DNA of 64,000 bases from Pyropia yezoensis (Eukaryota; Rhodophyta; Bangiophyceae; Bangiales; Bangiaceae): positions 1,853,082-1,917,081 of the forward strand of contig CM020618.1 of the NCBI GenBank assembly GCA_009829735.1. The letters run 5' to 3'. Every line of letters begins with the position of its first letter. Within the stretch, counting starts at the first letter, position 1. Below are positions 8,698 through 18,275 of the stretch, in pieces. The position numbers and the translations under genes were made by a program. The notes under the pieces are model-generated. The model had not been told where the DNA came from and did not search any database. It was given only the letters and a program-made list of their open reading frames with translations.

Positions 8698-11544
8698 GGG
8701 GGACCCCGTTCAAGGGCCCTCGTTAAGGAGCAAGTTGCTCGCATGGAGGCCCTCGATGTGATCGAGGCCAGTAACGCCGAGTGGGCGAGTCCGGTGGTTA
8801 TCGTCCCCAAAGTTGATGGGACCCCACGGTTCTGTATCGACTACCGTAAGCTCAACGAGAGCACGGTGAAGGACAGCTATCCCCTACCTAGGATGGATGA
8901 CTGTCTGGACTCTCTGGGGGAGGCAAACGTGTTCTCTACCCTGGACTGTAACGCGGGGTACTGGCAAATTCCCATTGCCCCGGAGGACAGGCATAAAACT
9001 ACATTTACCTGTCACTGTGGTACCTACCAGTGCAAGCGACTACCGTTTGGACTGTGTAACGCGCCGGAAACTTTCCCGCGCGCTATGGACATGATTCTGG
9101 CCGGAGTACGGTGGCAGATCTGTCTCGTGTACCTAGACGATATCATTGTGTTCTCCCGAAGTCCGGAGGAACACATTGGCCACCTTGGCCAGGTGTTCAA
9201 GCTACTTGCTGACGCCGGTGTGTCACTGAAGGCGAGTAAGTGCCACCTCTTCACTCAAGAGGTGGAATACTTGGGACATGTTGTCCGTCCGGGGCGTCTC
9301 AGTGTCAACGAGAAAAACTTGAGGGCCATCCGTAAGGCTCAGTACCCCCGGACCCAGACCCAGATGAGGAGCTTCCTCGGGATGTGTAACGTGTACCGAC
9401 GTTTCACCAAGGGCTTCGCCAAGGTGGCGAAGCCATTGAATGAGCTAGTTAGCTCAACGCTACCGAAGAACCTGCCTCCCCCAAGTCGGGTGGAGCAGGA
9501 ATCCTTTGAGACTCTTCGGGACCTTCTGCTGAAGCCCCCTATCCTGGCTATTCCCAAGTTGGGAGGCCACTACATCCTGGATGTGGACGCTAGCTACGAC
9601 CAACTTGGTTGTGTGTTGCTTCAGCAGCAGCCGGACAAGGAGTACTTGCCGGTGGGATACTTCAGCAAGGGGCTGAACTCGGCCGAGAAGAACTACGGAG
9701 TCACCGAGTTGGAAGGACTCGCAGTGGTGTGGGCGGTGACGTTACTTCGTCACTACCTAGAGGGTGAGAAGTTCCTCATCCGCTGTGACCACCGCGCGTT
9801 GCAGTTCATCTTTAAGACGGATTGTACAAACACTCGTCTCAACCGGTGGAGGGTGCGACTGGCACCCTTCAACTTTGATATTGAGTACCGACCTGGCAGG
9901 CAACATGCCCTTGCCGACGGCCTTTCTCGGGTACCTACCGAGGGGCTGGACACTAACCCAGTCGATGAGGACATCCCCATCGTGGGGGTAGTCACGCGCT
10001 CGGGTCAGGCGTTGAACCCCGAGGCGCCAGGGAACAAGAAGTACTTGCCCCTGTCCCTGGACGAGGTGGTGAAGGCCCAGGCCGAGGATCCCTTCTGCAA
10101 GTCGCAGAGGGATACACTGGACACGGTGGCGGAGACGCGGTTCTTTCTCGGAGACGATGGCCTCCTCATGAGGAGGGGGGTATTCCAGGGGGCCGAACAA
10201 CTTGTCGTCCCCGCATCCCTCAAGGACAGTATCCTTGAGAGGGAGCATAACGCTCCCACAGGTGGACTCCTGGGGTCTAGTAAACTGTACCGGACCCTGA
10301 GGACCAGGTACTACTGGCCGTCCATGGTGGTGGACATCTACAGTTGGGTGGCTGCCTGCACAAGTTGTGCACAGAACCGTCTGATGGAACGGCGGCCTAC
10401 TACGGCTATGCTATTGTTCCCGGCCAAGGAGCCCTTTGCCGCGTTGGCAATGGACATCCTTGGGCCACTGCCAGTGACCGAGGAGGGCAAGCAGTACCTC
10501 CTGGTCATCTGTGACCGCTTCACGAAACTTACGCGAGCGATCCCACTGGCAGAGATCACGGCCATGTCGGTCGTGTCAGCCTTCCTAGATCACTGGGTTG
10601 CCGCGTATGGCATCCCAGATAGTACACTATCGGACAATGGACCGCAATTTGCGTCTGTACTGTCTCAGGGAGTGCTGGATATGTTGGGGGTTAAGGCAAA
10701 CTATGCCACCCCCTACCACCCACAAACTAATGCACAGGTGGAGCGCTTCAACAAAACTATTGTTCGGCAGCTGCGCCACTATGTGAGTGAGCACGTGAAA
10801 ACGTGGGACCAATACATTTCTATTCTTACCACTGCCTACAATTCGCAGGTTCACTCATCTACCGGGGAAGTACCCCTCGCTTTTGTGACCCCCCGTCGCG
10901 TGCAGTCTATTGCGGTGCGGCGGCCGCTCCCAACTAGGGAGGATGTTGGCAGTACGCCTGCTCCTACTGAGAGTAAGGCGGAGTTCGCCGCTAGGCTTGA
11001 AAACCTCATCCCTAAAGTCAGGGCTGAGATGGACAAAGCACAAAAGCGCTACAAGCGTACCTTTGACAAAAAGGTGCGCAATGCTAAGCATGTCCCCTAG
11101 CAGGGTGACTGGGTGCTGGTACACTCGCACACCCCAACTGGGGGTAAGTTGGTATTCCAGACGAAGGGGCCGTACCAGGTCCTTCGTACTGATAGGTGGC
11201 GCTTCACCATCGAATGTGACGATGGGGTCCGCACAGTGAACGGATAGGACGTGGTCAAAATTGCGCCACCGCCTGCAGGCGACCCAGCTTGGGCGCGGGC
11301 GCTGGAAGCGTGGCGCCTCCCCTCGCTGCCTGCAGCCAAACAGGGCCCGCAGGAGTACGTGTTCGATAAGTTCATCGACCACGGCTGGGATGAGGACACT
11401 GACCGCCTCATGTTGAGGGTGCGTTGGTTTGGCTACAAAGCCAAGGGTGATACGTGGGAGCATGTGCAGGACCTTCCCGCTGAAAAGGTCCGGGCATACT
11501 GTGCCCGGAATGAGATAAACCCTAACAGCCCTCCCTCAACGTGA
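8698..11544 (+). pseudogene. pol: pol of A3: RT, RNase H, integrase, chromodomain, with two stops
   Basis: The frame is open from the C2 junction to a TAG at 11098. RT has the YLDD catalytic motif (9130-9141). RNase H has a D-V-D-A-S block near 9580 and a C-D-H block near 9785. The integrase core aspartates and glutamate lie near 10450, 10630 and 10740 (MDILGP, SDNGPQF, VERFNK). After the stop the same frame gives GDWV, then a second TAG at 11245, then a chromodomain (EYVFDKFIDHGWDED... GDTWEH). The second His of the integrase HHCC zinc site is Leu (CTC at 10267), while A2 has His. The first stop is private to A3; the second is shared with A2. Confidence 0.9.
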
Positions 11545-11655
11545 GGGAAGGCCGAGCAACAGTGCCAAGAGAGTGCGTCAAGTCGAAGTGGTACGCAGAG
11601 TGGCTTTTAACTACAGCCCTAACCCTCACACTCTCAAAACAAAGGCAGCTGCCAA

Positions 11656-13764
11656 CTAGGCATGCATGCTAGACTCTCCAACCCCACGGCCCTCGCCCTC
11701 ACGAGGAGGCGAGCGGCGAGACCCACGGCGATAACGCTCCCCACCAGTCGGCGGGGCCAGCGGCGCCAAGTCGGAACCGTCGCGCCCCTCACGGTCGCGT
11801 AAGTGGCGACGACCGCGGCTACCCTTCTGCTTAGTCTTGCGCGCAAGTTGGCGACGCAGACGCCGGACCGACTCCGACTCTGACGGAGTGTAGGACTCCG
11901 AGACGGAGTAAGACAACTCGTCCTGCGACACGGAGGGAGAGCGCCGGGAGCGTCGGCGACGACGGCGAGGAGTCGAGTATGCTCGGCTCGCGCGACGTTT
12001 GCCACGCCCAAGCGGGGCTGGCTGGGGCATAATAGGCCCAATGCGAGCCAACTCGGCCGTCATAAACTCCGCCACCGACTCGCAACTCGCGGTCGCCACC
12101 GCAGTACGAACGCGCTCCTCAAGTTGAGGAGTCTCGGAGACTTTAGGGGTTGCGGTCGACGCGGCCAACCAGTATATGGTGCGCACCAACGTGGTGATCA
12201 TCATCTCTGAGGTCAGAGGCGTGGCCGATAACACCAACTTGGGGTAAACCGTCAGAAGGGTGGCCTCCAAGTTGGGGGACACCGGGGTGGACGACTTAAC
12301 GGCCACGCTAATCGGGATGTCCCCGTGCGGCAGGTATGGGACAGTAGGAAGCGGAGGGGCACGCCGAGGTGGCGGTGCCCGGGTGTAACTGCGACCCCGA
12401 CTTGGGGCCCCCGCAGTGGGTTGAGTCATATGGTCATCATGTGAGGGTACGGCCATAACTATGGCCTTGTCCGGGGGTGGCGCAGTGTGGCGATCCACCC
12501 CCGGGGCATACTGGTAGTCCCCGATGCCCAACCCATCTCGTAGTAACACACGGCCGTCGTGAAGTTCACGAGCGACCCATACGAACTGGCGAAGTGCGCC
12601 ATCGTCCTTGGGCCCACGAGTGGGGCGGCGCAACTTGTGATCAGTGCTCTCCCACTCGAGAAACTTGTGGAGGCGGAGCATCTCCTCAAGTAGAGTGAGT
12701 TGCCCTGATGAGCACCCCTCAGCAACTAGCTGAGGGGTGAGCTGTTCCAAACCTTGGAGGAGCCGGAGGGGGAGATGCAAGAGCATCCCCCGCCGCTGAA
12801 TACAGGACACCCAGGTCGACATGACCTCGAGGAGCCACTGGGTGGCCAACATGGCCCACACCAGGTGGTCTGGGCTAGCCGTCAACATGACGGAGCCGAA
12901 GTGGTCGAGCAACCATGGCAGCAACGCCGGGAACCCGTAGGGGACCACAACTTGAGGCCACCACTCGGGCTTCTTCGGATAGTACTGCTCCTTACTGGCA
13001 GCAGACTGTTGAGGAAACTCAAGTTGAGCCGAGGTCACCAAGTAGGGACCTCGCCGGAAGTCTTTCTCCATCCGCACATCAAAGTGATGAGTGTGCGGAT
13101 CGGCCTCATGAAGGTACGGGGGGCGAGTTGCCACCGCGTCCCAAGTGAAGGTCGGCAAGTCGCCGGGACCCGGGATAGTTCCCCCGCGGTCCACCATGGC
13201 CTTGGCACGCTGAACGTCCTCAACCTCCTCATCGTCCAGGAAGGCAAACTGGTCCGTCCTGAAGCCGGCAGGGAACCCGACCCTACGGGGATACTTCTCC
13301 CGTAGGCGGTCCCATACCCGACCCATCGCTGCGCCAAGTCGGCCACAGCGAAGAACAGTCAACCCCTCCTCATAGAGAGGCCAAGCGGGGTAAAACCACC
13401 GCCCCAAGGCCTCACGCGGGACAACTTGTCCCGCCTCCGGGGGAGACCCCGCCGTCAACCCAAAGCCGGGCGACGCGGGAGTCCCGTCCCCCGGAGCGAT
13501 CGCGGAGCCCCCGCCGGATGTCCCGGCGGGTGCTGCACCGTAGCTGGTGTCCTCCATACGCTCATCTAGAGAGTTCGTCTCCACTCCCGGGGTCGCCATG
13601 GCTCTCCCCAAGTTGGGGAGAGACGCTCTGGCTATCGTGGCACGAGACCCGCCTCGAGTTGAGGGGGACTCGGATCGTGGGTATACGGGTGGCCTCCCCA
13701 GCGTGGGGCGGCCCAGAGGAAGGTGAAGGGGTGGTGATGGTGAAGTGTGAACCGAGGAGAGCAA
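11656..13764 (-). CDS. Antisense ORF protein of family A (copy A3)
   Basis: A 702-codon open frame runs opposite to pol, between pol and the 3' LTR. A later in-frame ATG at 13599 is an alternative start. The N-terminal 130 residues are low complexity. Residues about 130-430 look folded, with many Trp, Leu and Phe, and include motifs shared with the family C antisense protein (PPYL, FGSV, RRGMLLHLP). The tail (about 590-702) is Arg/Ser-rich, resembling RS domains and nuclear-localisation basic runs. The frame is identical in length in A2 (29614-31722) at roughly 93% residue identity by eye. No known family was recognised. A role in element regulation or nuclear targeting is only a guess. Confidence 0.65.
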   Translation of the reverse strand: MLSSVHTSPSPPLHLPLGRPTLGRPPVYPRSESPSTRGGSRATIARASLPNLGRAMATPGVETNSLDERMEDTSYGAAPAGTSGGGSAIAPGDGTPASPGFGLTAGSPPEAGQVVPREALGRWFYPAWPLYEEGLTVLRCGRLGAAMGRVWDRLREKYPRRVGFPAGFRTDQFAFLDDEEVEDVQRAKAMVDRGGTIPGPGDLPTFTWDAVATRPPYLHEADPHTHHFDVRMEKDFRRGPYLVTSAQLEFPQQSAASKEQYYPKKPEWWPQVVVPYGFPALLPWLLDHFGSVMLTASPDHLVWAMLATQWLLEVMSTWVSCIQRRGMLLHLPLRLLQGLEQLTPQLVAEGCSSGQLTLLEEMLRLHKFLEWESTDHKLRRPTRGPKDDGALRQFVWVARELHDGRVLLRDGLGIGDYQYAPGVDRHTAPPPDKAIVMAVPSHDDHMTQPTAGAPSRGRSYTRAPPPRRAPPLPTVPYLPHGDIPISVAVKSSTPVSPNLEATLLTVYPKLVLSATPLTSEMMITTLVRTIYWLAASTATPKVSETPQLEERVRTAVATASCESVAEFMTAELARIGPIMPQPAPLGRGKRRASRAYSTPRRRRRRSRRSPSVSQDELSYSVSESYTPSESESVRRLRRQLARKTKQKGSRGRRHLRDREGRDGSDLAPLAPPTGGERYRRGSRRSPPREGEGRGVGESSMHA

Positions 13765-13917
13765 GCTGCCGAGTGGGCAAGCTTGAGGAGAGGGGCGGTC
13801 AACGTGACCGCCTCCACATCCGTGTTACGTACTCGATGGGGGACAGCAAGTCGCGCCCCCAACGCCGAGACGTGCGTTTACGCACCCCCTCACAGGGCCG
13901 ACCGGGTCGGTCGGAAC

Positions 13918-13931
13918 TGAGGAGAGGGGAG
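13918..13931 (+). promoter_or_regulatory. Polypurine tract of A3
   Basis: GAGGAGAGGGGAG ends directly before the LTR TGTGGCAG. The same tract precedes the LTR at 31890. Confidence 0.8.
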
Positions 13932-14400
13932 TGTGGCAGTATTGTCCCCCAGGTAGGGGGGCAACACGTGCCATGCAAGGGGCGGCAGGCCACTAGCCTG
14001 ACCCGTTCCTCCCCCTGCATTTGGGTCCATATTCCCTAAGTTTGGGATAGTTAGCGTAGTAGTAAATCCAACTTGGATTTGAGGGTTTTCTGCATTTATC
14101 GTCTTGAATTTTCGTGTGGCCCGGTGGGCAGGTGCTGGGGTGGGAGATTCTGAGTGGCGAGATTCTGAGTGGACCCTGGGGGGATATGGGGAGGGACAGC
14201 GGGGCTTGGCCCTGCGTCCCCGTCCCGACCAAGAAACTGTTGGACCACACACCATCCTCTTGTTTGTCCGTGGGGGGTTTGCCCCACAACAGGGATAGAG
14301 TGTGTGCGACTTGCACTTCTTCCGGTTCCCCCGACACGGGAGGCAGCCCTAGCACACCGCCCCAACTTGGGTGCCGTGTGTGCTAGTGGTTTTTGCCACA
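13932..14400 (+). repeat. Family A LTR shared by A3 (3') and A2 (5')
   Basis: This 469-bp LTR runs from TGTGGCAG to GCCACA. A polypurine tract lies on its left and a primer-binding site on its right, so it serves as 3' LTR of one element and 5' LTR of the next. It differs from 31890-32358 at 7 positions by direct comparison. Confidence 0.95.
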
Positions 14401-14402
14401 TT

Positions 14403-14420
14403 TGGTGGAGCAGCAGGGGA
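14403..14420 (+). promoter_or_regulatory. Primer-binding site of A2
   Basis: TGGTGGAGCAGCAGGGGA starts 2 bases after the LTR. It begins with TGG as expected for pairing with a tRNA 3' CCA end. The element B site is the same sequence. Confidence 0.75.
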
Positions 14421-14519
14421 CAGAGAAAAACTTTACCTCCGGGTGCACCCGGGTGTAGGGGGCCCTCTGTCTCAGAGGAACAGTGGTCTTGGACCGTGTC
14501 ATACGGATCGTCAGCCAAC

Positions 14520-16466
14520 ATGGCTAGTTCGGACCCCCCGTCGTCCGGGGAGTACACGGGTGACGCACGTACTTCAGTGCCTTTGAATACTGGTGAGACA
14601 CATGTGGGTTTACCTGGGGTCGCAGAGGGACTAGAGGTCCCTCAAGCCAGCAGGACTGGAAGTACGGGCGGGCAACAGGCCACCCCGACTCAGTCGGGAG
14701 TTCACTCGGGTGACACGTCTGATGTGGGTGGGCCGAAGTCTGGCCACTGTGTGGTATACTCAACGGGAACGTCCCAAGGGGTGAGGACTGTCCCCGCGGG
14801 TTCCACTCGGGTTGGAGCCAGCTTTGGCTTGGAGTCGTCGCCAACTAGGCTTTCGGAGGACGGTGGACCTCCGTTGGTCGGCGATAGGCTCGCGCCCATG
14901 CCCCCGGTTGAGACCCCTGAGGAACGTGGTTACCCCTCAGGTGGACTCCCGGAGGCGGACCGAGACTCAACTGGAGTCGTCAATCCACTCCTCGCGGAAA
15001 CTGTCCGTCGGGAGGCGACCAATGTGTTGCGGCAGACTTTGCCGGACCTGGTAGTCACGATGACGAATACTATTCTGAATCAGATTGTGGCGAGTTTGCC
15101 AGATGGCCTTAATGTCCAAACCGGATTGGGGCTTTCGAGCCCGCAGGCGCAGGGGGAATCCCCACTTACGCCTATCTCTGGTCGCCCCGAACTGGGGGCG
15201 ACACCTGTGACTCCCAATGAGGAAGCCACACCATACTCGGTGGGGCGTACGCTCTTCACGGGGGAGTTCCCCCCGGAAACGCCGGCGGCTACACCAAGCG
15301 CGCCGCGCCGGACTACAGGCACTGAGAGTGAACTTACCCCAGTGCCACAGCGGCTGTTCCCTCAACGTGAGGTGCCGCCCAAGATCCAGGTAGCCAACCC
15401 GGTCTACCAGAGGATCTTTGACTGTGAGACCTACGCCCTCCAGAACAAGTCGGTGGCGTATGGTCCTGACCAGGCCCGAGCCATGGGCCGTGCCAAGAAG
15501 AATGCACTTCATTCTTTTGGGCACAAAGCGGAGTGGGACGGAGCTCCCCCCCTCCGTGTCTTGGAGTTCCCACGTCGTTTCACAAAAGCCTGTGACGACA
15601 ATGCCATAAGTGAAGGCATGGCTTTTTACATGCTACAGGAGTTTACGAAGGGCGACCTACGGACAGAACTTATGTCCGTCATGCCCAGCTCCTTAAGTGG
15701 AGGCGCTGGGGAGGTGACGTCCTATTTGGAGCTCGTCAACTGGTTGTTGAGAGCCATGGTTGATGAGGCAGCGTTGGCTTCTCAAGTCGAGGAGTTTCCG
15801 CAAGCCCATCAGGAAGAGGCGGAGGACGAGTTGTCCTTTGCGGAGCGAGTCCGTAAGCTCAACAATCTTTGTGGGTTTCTTCATCCACAAGCTGTGGTGA
15901 AGAGTCGGTTTGTGCAGGGACTCCATTGGTCAGTCCGGATGGAGACCCGGGAGCATAACACTGCCCGGGCGACCCTGGCCGAGTTGGCCAGGTTCGCCTA
16001 TCGCAGAGGCGAGGCCTACCGCAAGTTGCGGGAGGAACAACGCCAGGAGCGTCAGGCCGAGTTGGCCAAGGAACGGGAGGAGGCGCGCCAGGCCAGAGAG
16101 TTGAGAGAGGCACGCCGAATCCGCAAGGAGAGAGTGGTAGCTGCCGTGGGAACTTCCCAGGGTATCCCTTCGTCTTCCCCAGTTGGGAAGACCCCTCCCG
16201 GAACGGACCATCGGTGTTGGAACTGCAACTCCGATGGTCACTGGGCATATGATTGCCCCAAGTTGAGTAAACGCATCCAACAACTTGTTAGGAATGCGAG
16301 TAAAAAGTCGGCTACGAACGAAGTACGTTCACGCCGCGAGGGTGGGTCTCGACCGGTCGTTGCGGTCGCCACACCCTCGGCGGAGGAGGCGGACACGTCG
16401 TCCTCGGACTCGTCGTCTTCCTCCCCGCCCTCAGATTCGGACGCCAAGTCGGCGGGAAGCGAATGA
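14520..16466 (+). CDS. gag: Gag of family A, copy A2
   Basis: This 648-codon frame is homologous to A1 gag throughout. The knuckle CWNCNSDGHWAYDC lies at about residue 566. Upstream are a charged, probably coiled Arg/Glu segment (about 490-545) and the capsid-like region. The frame is also open upstream through the LTR to 14169, but the ATG at 14520 is used because it is conserved in A1. Gag ends SE-TGA, overlapping the ATG of the pol frame (ATGA at 16463-16466). Confidence 0.9.
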   Translation: MASSDPPSSGEYTGDARTSVPLNTGETHVGLPGVAEGLEVPQASRTGSTGGQQATPTQSGVHSGDTSDVGGPKSGHCVVYSTGTSQGVRTVPAGSTRVGASFGLESSPTRLSEDGGPPLVGDRLAPMPPVETPEERGYPSGGLPEADRDSTGVVNPLLAETVRREATNVLRQTLPDLVVTMTNTILNQIVASLPDGLNVQTGLGLSSPQAQGESPLTPISGRPELGATPVTPNEEATPYSVGRTLFTGEFPPETPAATPSAPRRTTGTESELTPVPQRLFPQREVPPKIQVANPVYQRIFDCETYALQNKSVAYGPDQARAMGRAKKNALHSFGHKAEWDGAPPLRVLEFPRRFTKACDDNAISEGMAFYMLQEFTKGDLRTELMSVMPSSLSGGAGEVTSYLELVNWLLRAMVDEAALASQVEEFPQAHQEEAEDELSFAERVRKLNNLCGFLHPQAVVKSRFVQGLHWSVRMETREHNTARATLAELARFAYRRGEAYRKLREEQRQERQAELAKEREEARQARELREARRIRKERVVAAVGTSQGIPSSSPVGKTPPGTDHRCWNCNSDGHWAYDCPKLSKRIQQLVRNASKKSATNEVRSRREGGSRPVVAVATPSAEEADTSSSDSSSSSPPSDSDAKSAGSE

Positions 16467-16499
16467 CCGTTGGGGCTGGTCGTCCGAAGCTCACAACGG
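16454..16499 (+). promoter_or_regulatory. Gag-pol frameshift signal of A2, slip site altered
   Basis: The heptamer position reads GGGAAGC (16454-16460) where A1 has GGGAAAC, so the A-site triple is broken by one A-to-G change. The downstream hairpin is kept: CCGTTG (16467-16472) with CAACGG (16494-16499), plus an inner GGGCT/AGCTC stem that tolerates the A1-A2 difference by a G-U pair. Confidence 0.7.
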
Positions 16500-17489
16500 C
16501 AGCCTCGGCCAAGTGGGCCAGGAGGACGAACTAACCGTGCCGGATACTGCGGCGACCTAAGGGAGTCCGCCCACCTCGGGTAGGACTCCCCAAGAACGTA
16601 AACCCACGTCGGGTCATCGCGGTGCTGACGGGTGAGAACTTCCAGGTCGCTGGACGGGTGCAACTTGCCCCCGGCCGTGCATGCTGTACCCGTATCGTAC
16701 TTGATACCGGGTCAGGAGCCTCCTTGATACGCAAGTCGCTATTACCAAAGGAGGTGAAGCTCTAACGCTGGAGGTCCAAAGCTGACCATATGATTGACAT
16801 CAATGGTGGGGTACTTCCAATCGTTGGTGCCGTGACCCTACCAACTAGGTTGGGGACCCATGAGGTCGACGAGACCTATGGCGTAGTTGAGAATGTATCG
16901 GTACCCCTGCTTCTGGGTACCCCTTATGTTGTTACACAAGTGCCTTTGATTTGTGGCTTCGAGTACTGGATCAAGTTGATGAATGGGGAAACCATCCCCA
17001 TCCTTGGTAAGGGAAAGTCTGTGGCTCCTGTGACAGTCTCACAGTCGAAGCCTGTTTGTTCGGTGAGGGAAGGGTTTACTGCTACCCTGCGTTTAGCCCG
17101 TAAAGTCACGTTGCCCCCCAACTCGGTGGCGCACGTTGATTTTGTAACTGATTTTACGGGGAACGGGTTGGTGCACCCTCACCCCCGTCTTGCTCGCAAG
17201 CACCAAGTGCATGTTGCCCTTGGCACGATGGACTCCAAAGCCGGAGTCCCGTGGAGGATCCAGGTGATGAACCTGAGCCCGACGCCCAAGTACTTCAAGT
17301 CGGGAGCCAAGTTCGGCTATATCGACCAACACGAGGGACCGGTAGTAGCGGTCACCCTCAACGCGGGCGCAAGTAGCGACCCGAAGTCCGGACAGGAGAA
17401 GCATCAAGCCAAGTCGGCCGCCTCTCCTCGACCCCATGTGAACATGGAGGGTGTCCCCCCCAGGTTGAGGGTTCAAGTTGAACGCCTCT
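16463..17489 (+). pseudogene. pol: pol of A2, 5' part: protease, with two stops, cut by element B
   Basis: The frame starts at the ATG overlapping the gag stop and holds the protease motif LDTGSG near 16700. Two in-frame stops, TAA at 16532 and TAA at 16763, both fall where A1 has CAA (Gln), consistent with C-to-T change. After protease the frame runs to the insertion point within the codon for Leu in V-E-R-L-L. It resumes at 26546. Confidence 0.9.
17485..17489 (+). repeat. Target-site duplication of element B, left
   Basis: CCTCT here is repeated at 26541-26545. Removing the element plus one copy leaves continuous A2 pol matching A1 and A3. Confidence 0.95.
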
Positions 17490-18134
17490 TGTGGCGTTGT
17501 GGCCCTCAGGTACCGTTGGGACCCGGGAGGCTGACTTGGGACCCGGCTGGCAGCGTTACGTGGAACCACGCGCTGGCTTGGGATCCTTGCATCGGTGGCC
17601 CGGGGCAGTGGCGACACGCCCGGTGCCCTGATTGGTCCCCCCGGAGCGGAGGACTTGCCGGGTTGGGGCATACTGACCTTCGGGTTATTTGTTTGATTTT
17701 TCGCATTTGTTTTCCTTGCGTGATTTCGTGTCTTTCCCCTTTTTCCCACTGGGTTTTTTTTGGGGATTGACATTTGTGTGTGGGGGGATTTCGCTTGCTT
17801 TTCGTGTGTTGGCCCGGTGAGCGGCCAGTGCCTTGCTGGCACTTGGCCCGCTGGGGGCGCCCTCTGGGGGCCTCGTTTTGGGCCCCTGGAGGGGCCAGGG
17901 GGGGAGGTTCTTGAGGGGTGCTCCGGGGTTCTCCCCGGGGCCATCTTGTAAAATCAACAGTGCTTTGGGTTCCTTCTCCCTCGGGCTTTTGTCCTGTTTA
18001 CCTTTGCCTCGTATCGTGGCGGGCGAGTGGATCAGCAAGGGCTCTTACCTGTTCCTTCCTGGACTCCGGACTGTGGTCTCTGTGTGTGTGTTTGTTGTTT
18101 GTGGTTCCGGGAACCTGGGTTCCATTACGCTACA
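17490..18134 (+). repeat. 5' LTR of element B
   Basis: This 645-bp LTR starts TGTGGCGTTG and ends TTACGCTACA. It differs from the 3' LTR at only 4 positions, so the insertion is young relative to the A copies. Confidence 0.97.
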
Positions 18135-18138
18135 TTTA

Positions 18139-18156
18139 TGGTGGAGCAGCAGGGGA
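18139..18156 (+). promoter_or_regulatory. Primer-binding site of element B
   Basis: TGGTGGAGCAGCAGGGGA begins 4 bases after the 5' LTR and is identical to the family A site, so both use the same tRNA primer. Confidence 0.75.
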
Positions 18157-18275
18157 GGGCTATACTTCTCTCCCGTATCGAGAGAGCCCTCTTCTTTCTC
18201 GGTAGCGTTTGGTTCCTTGGTTCCTGTTTCTGGTGACGAGATCTTTTGGTCCAGGTCGAGTACCGTACGGCCAAC

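Larger units (their letters stand above)
8698..13931 (+). mobile_element. Ty3/gypsy retrotransposon family A, copy A3 (3' part)
   Basis: It carries RT, RNase H, integrase, chromodomain, the antisense ORF and a polypurine tract, followed by the shared LTR at 13932. Its 5' half (LTR, gag, protease) should lie left of C2, outside the window. It is nearly identical to A2 over the shared region. Confidence 0.9.

Noticed and set aside
14169-14519. Upstream extension of A2 gag through the LTR
   Set aside because: The frame is open in A2, but the ATG at 14520 is the shared start in A1. The extension lies in the LTR and primer-binding region.
17093-17944. 283-codon minus-strand ORF over the A2/B junction, and the similar 281-codon ORF at 25505-26350
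   Set aside because: Both run through the B LTR into unrelated flanks and have no conserved content beyond the LTR itself.
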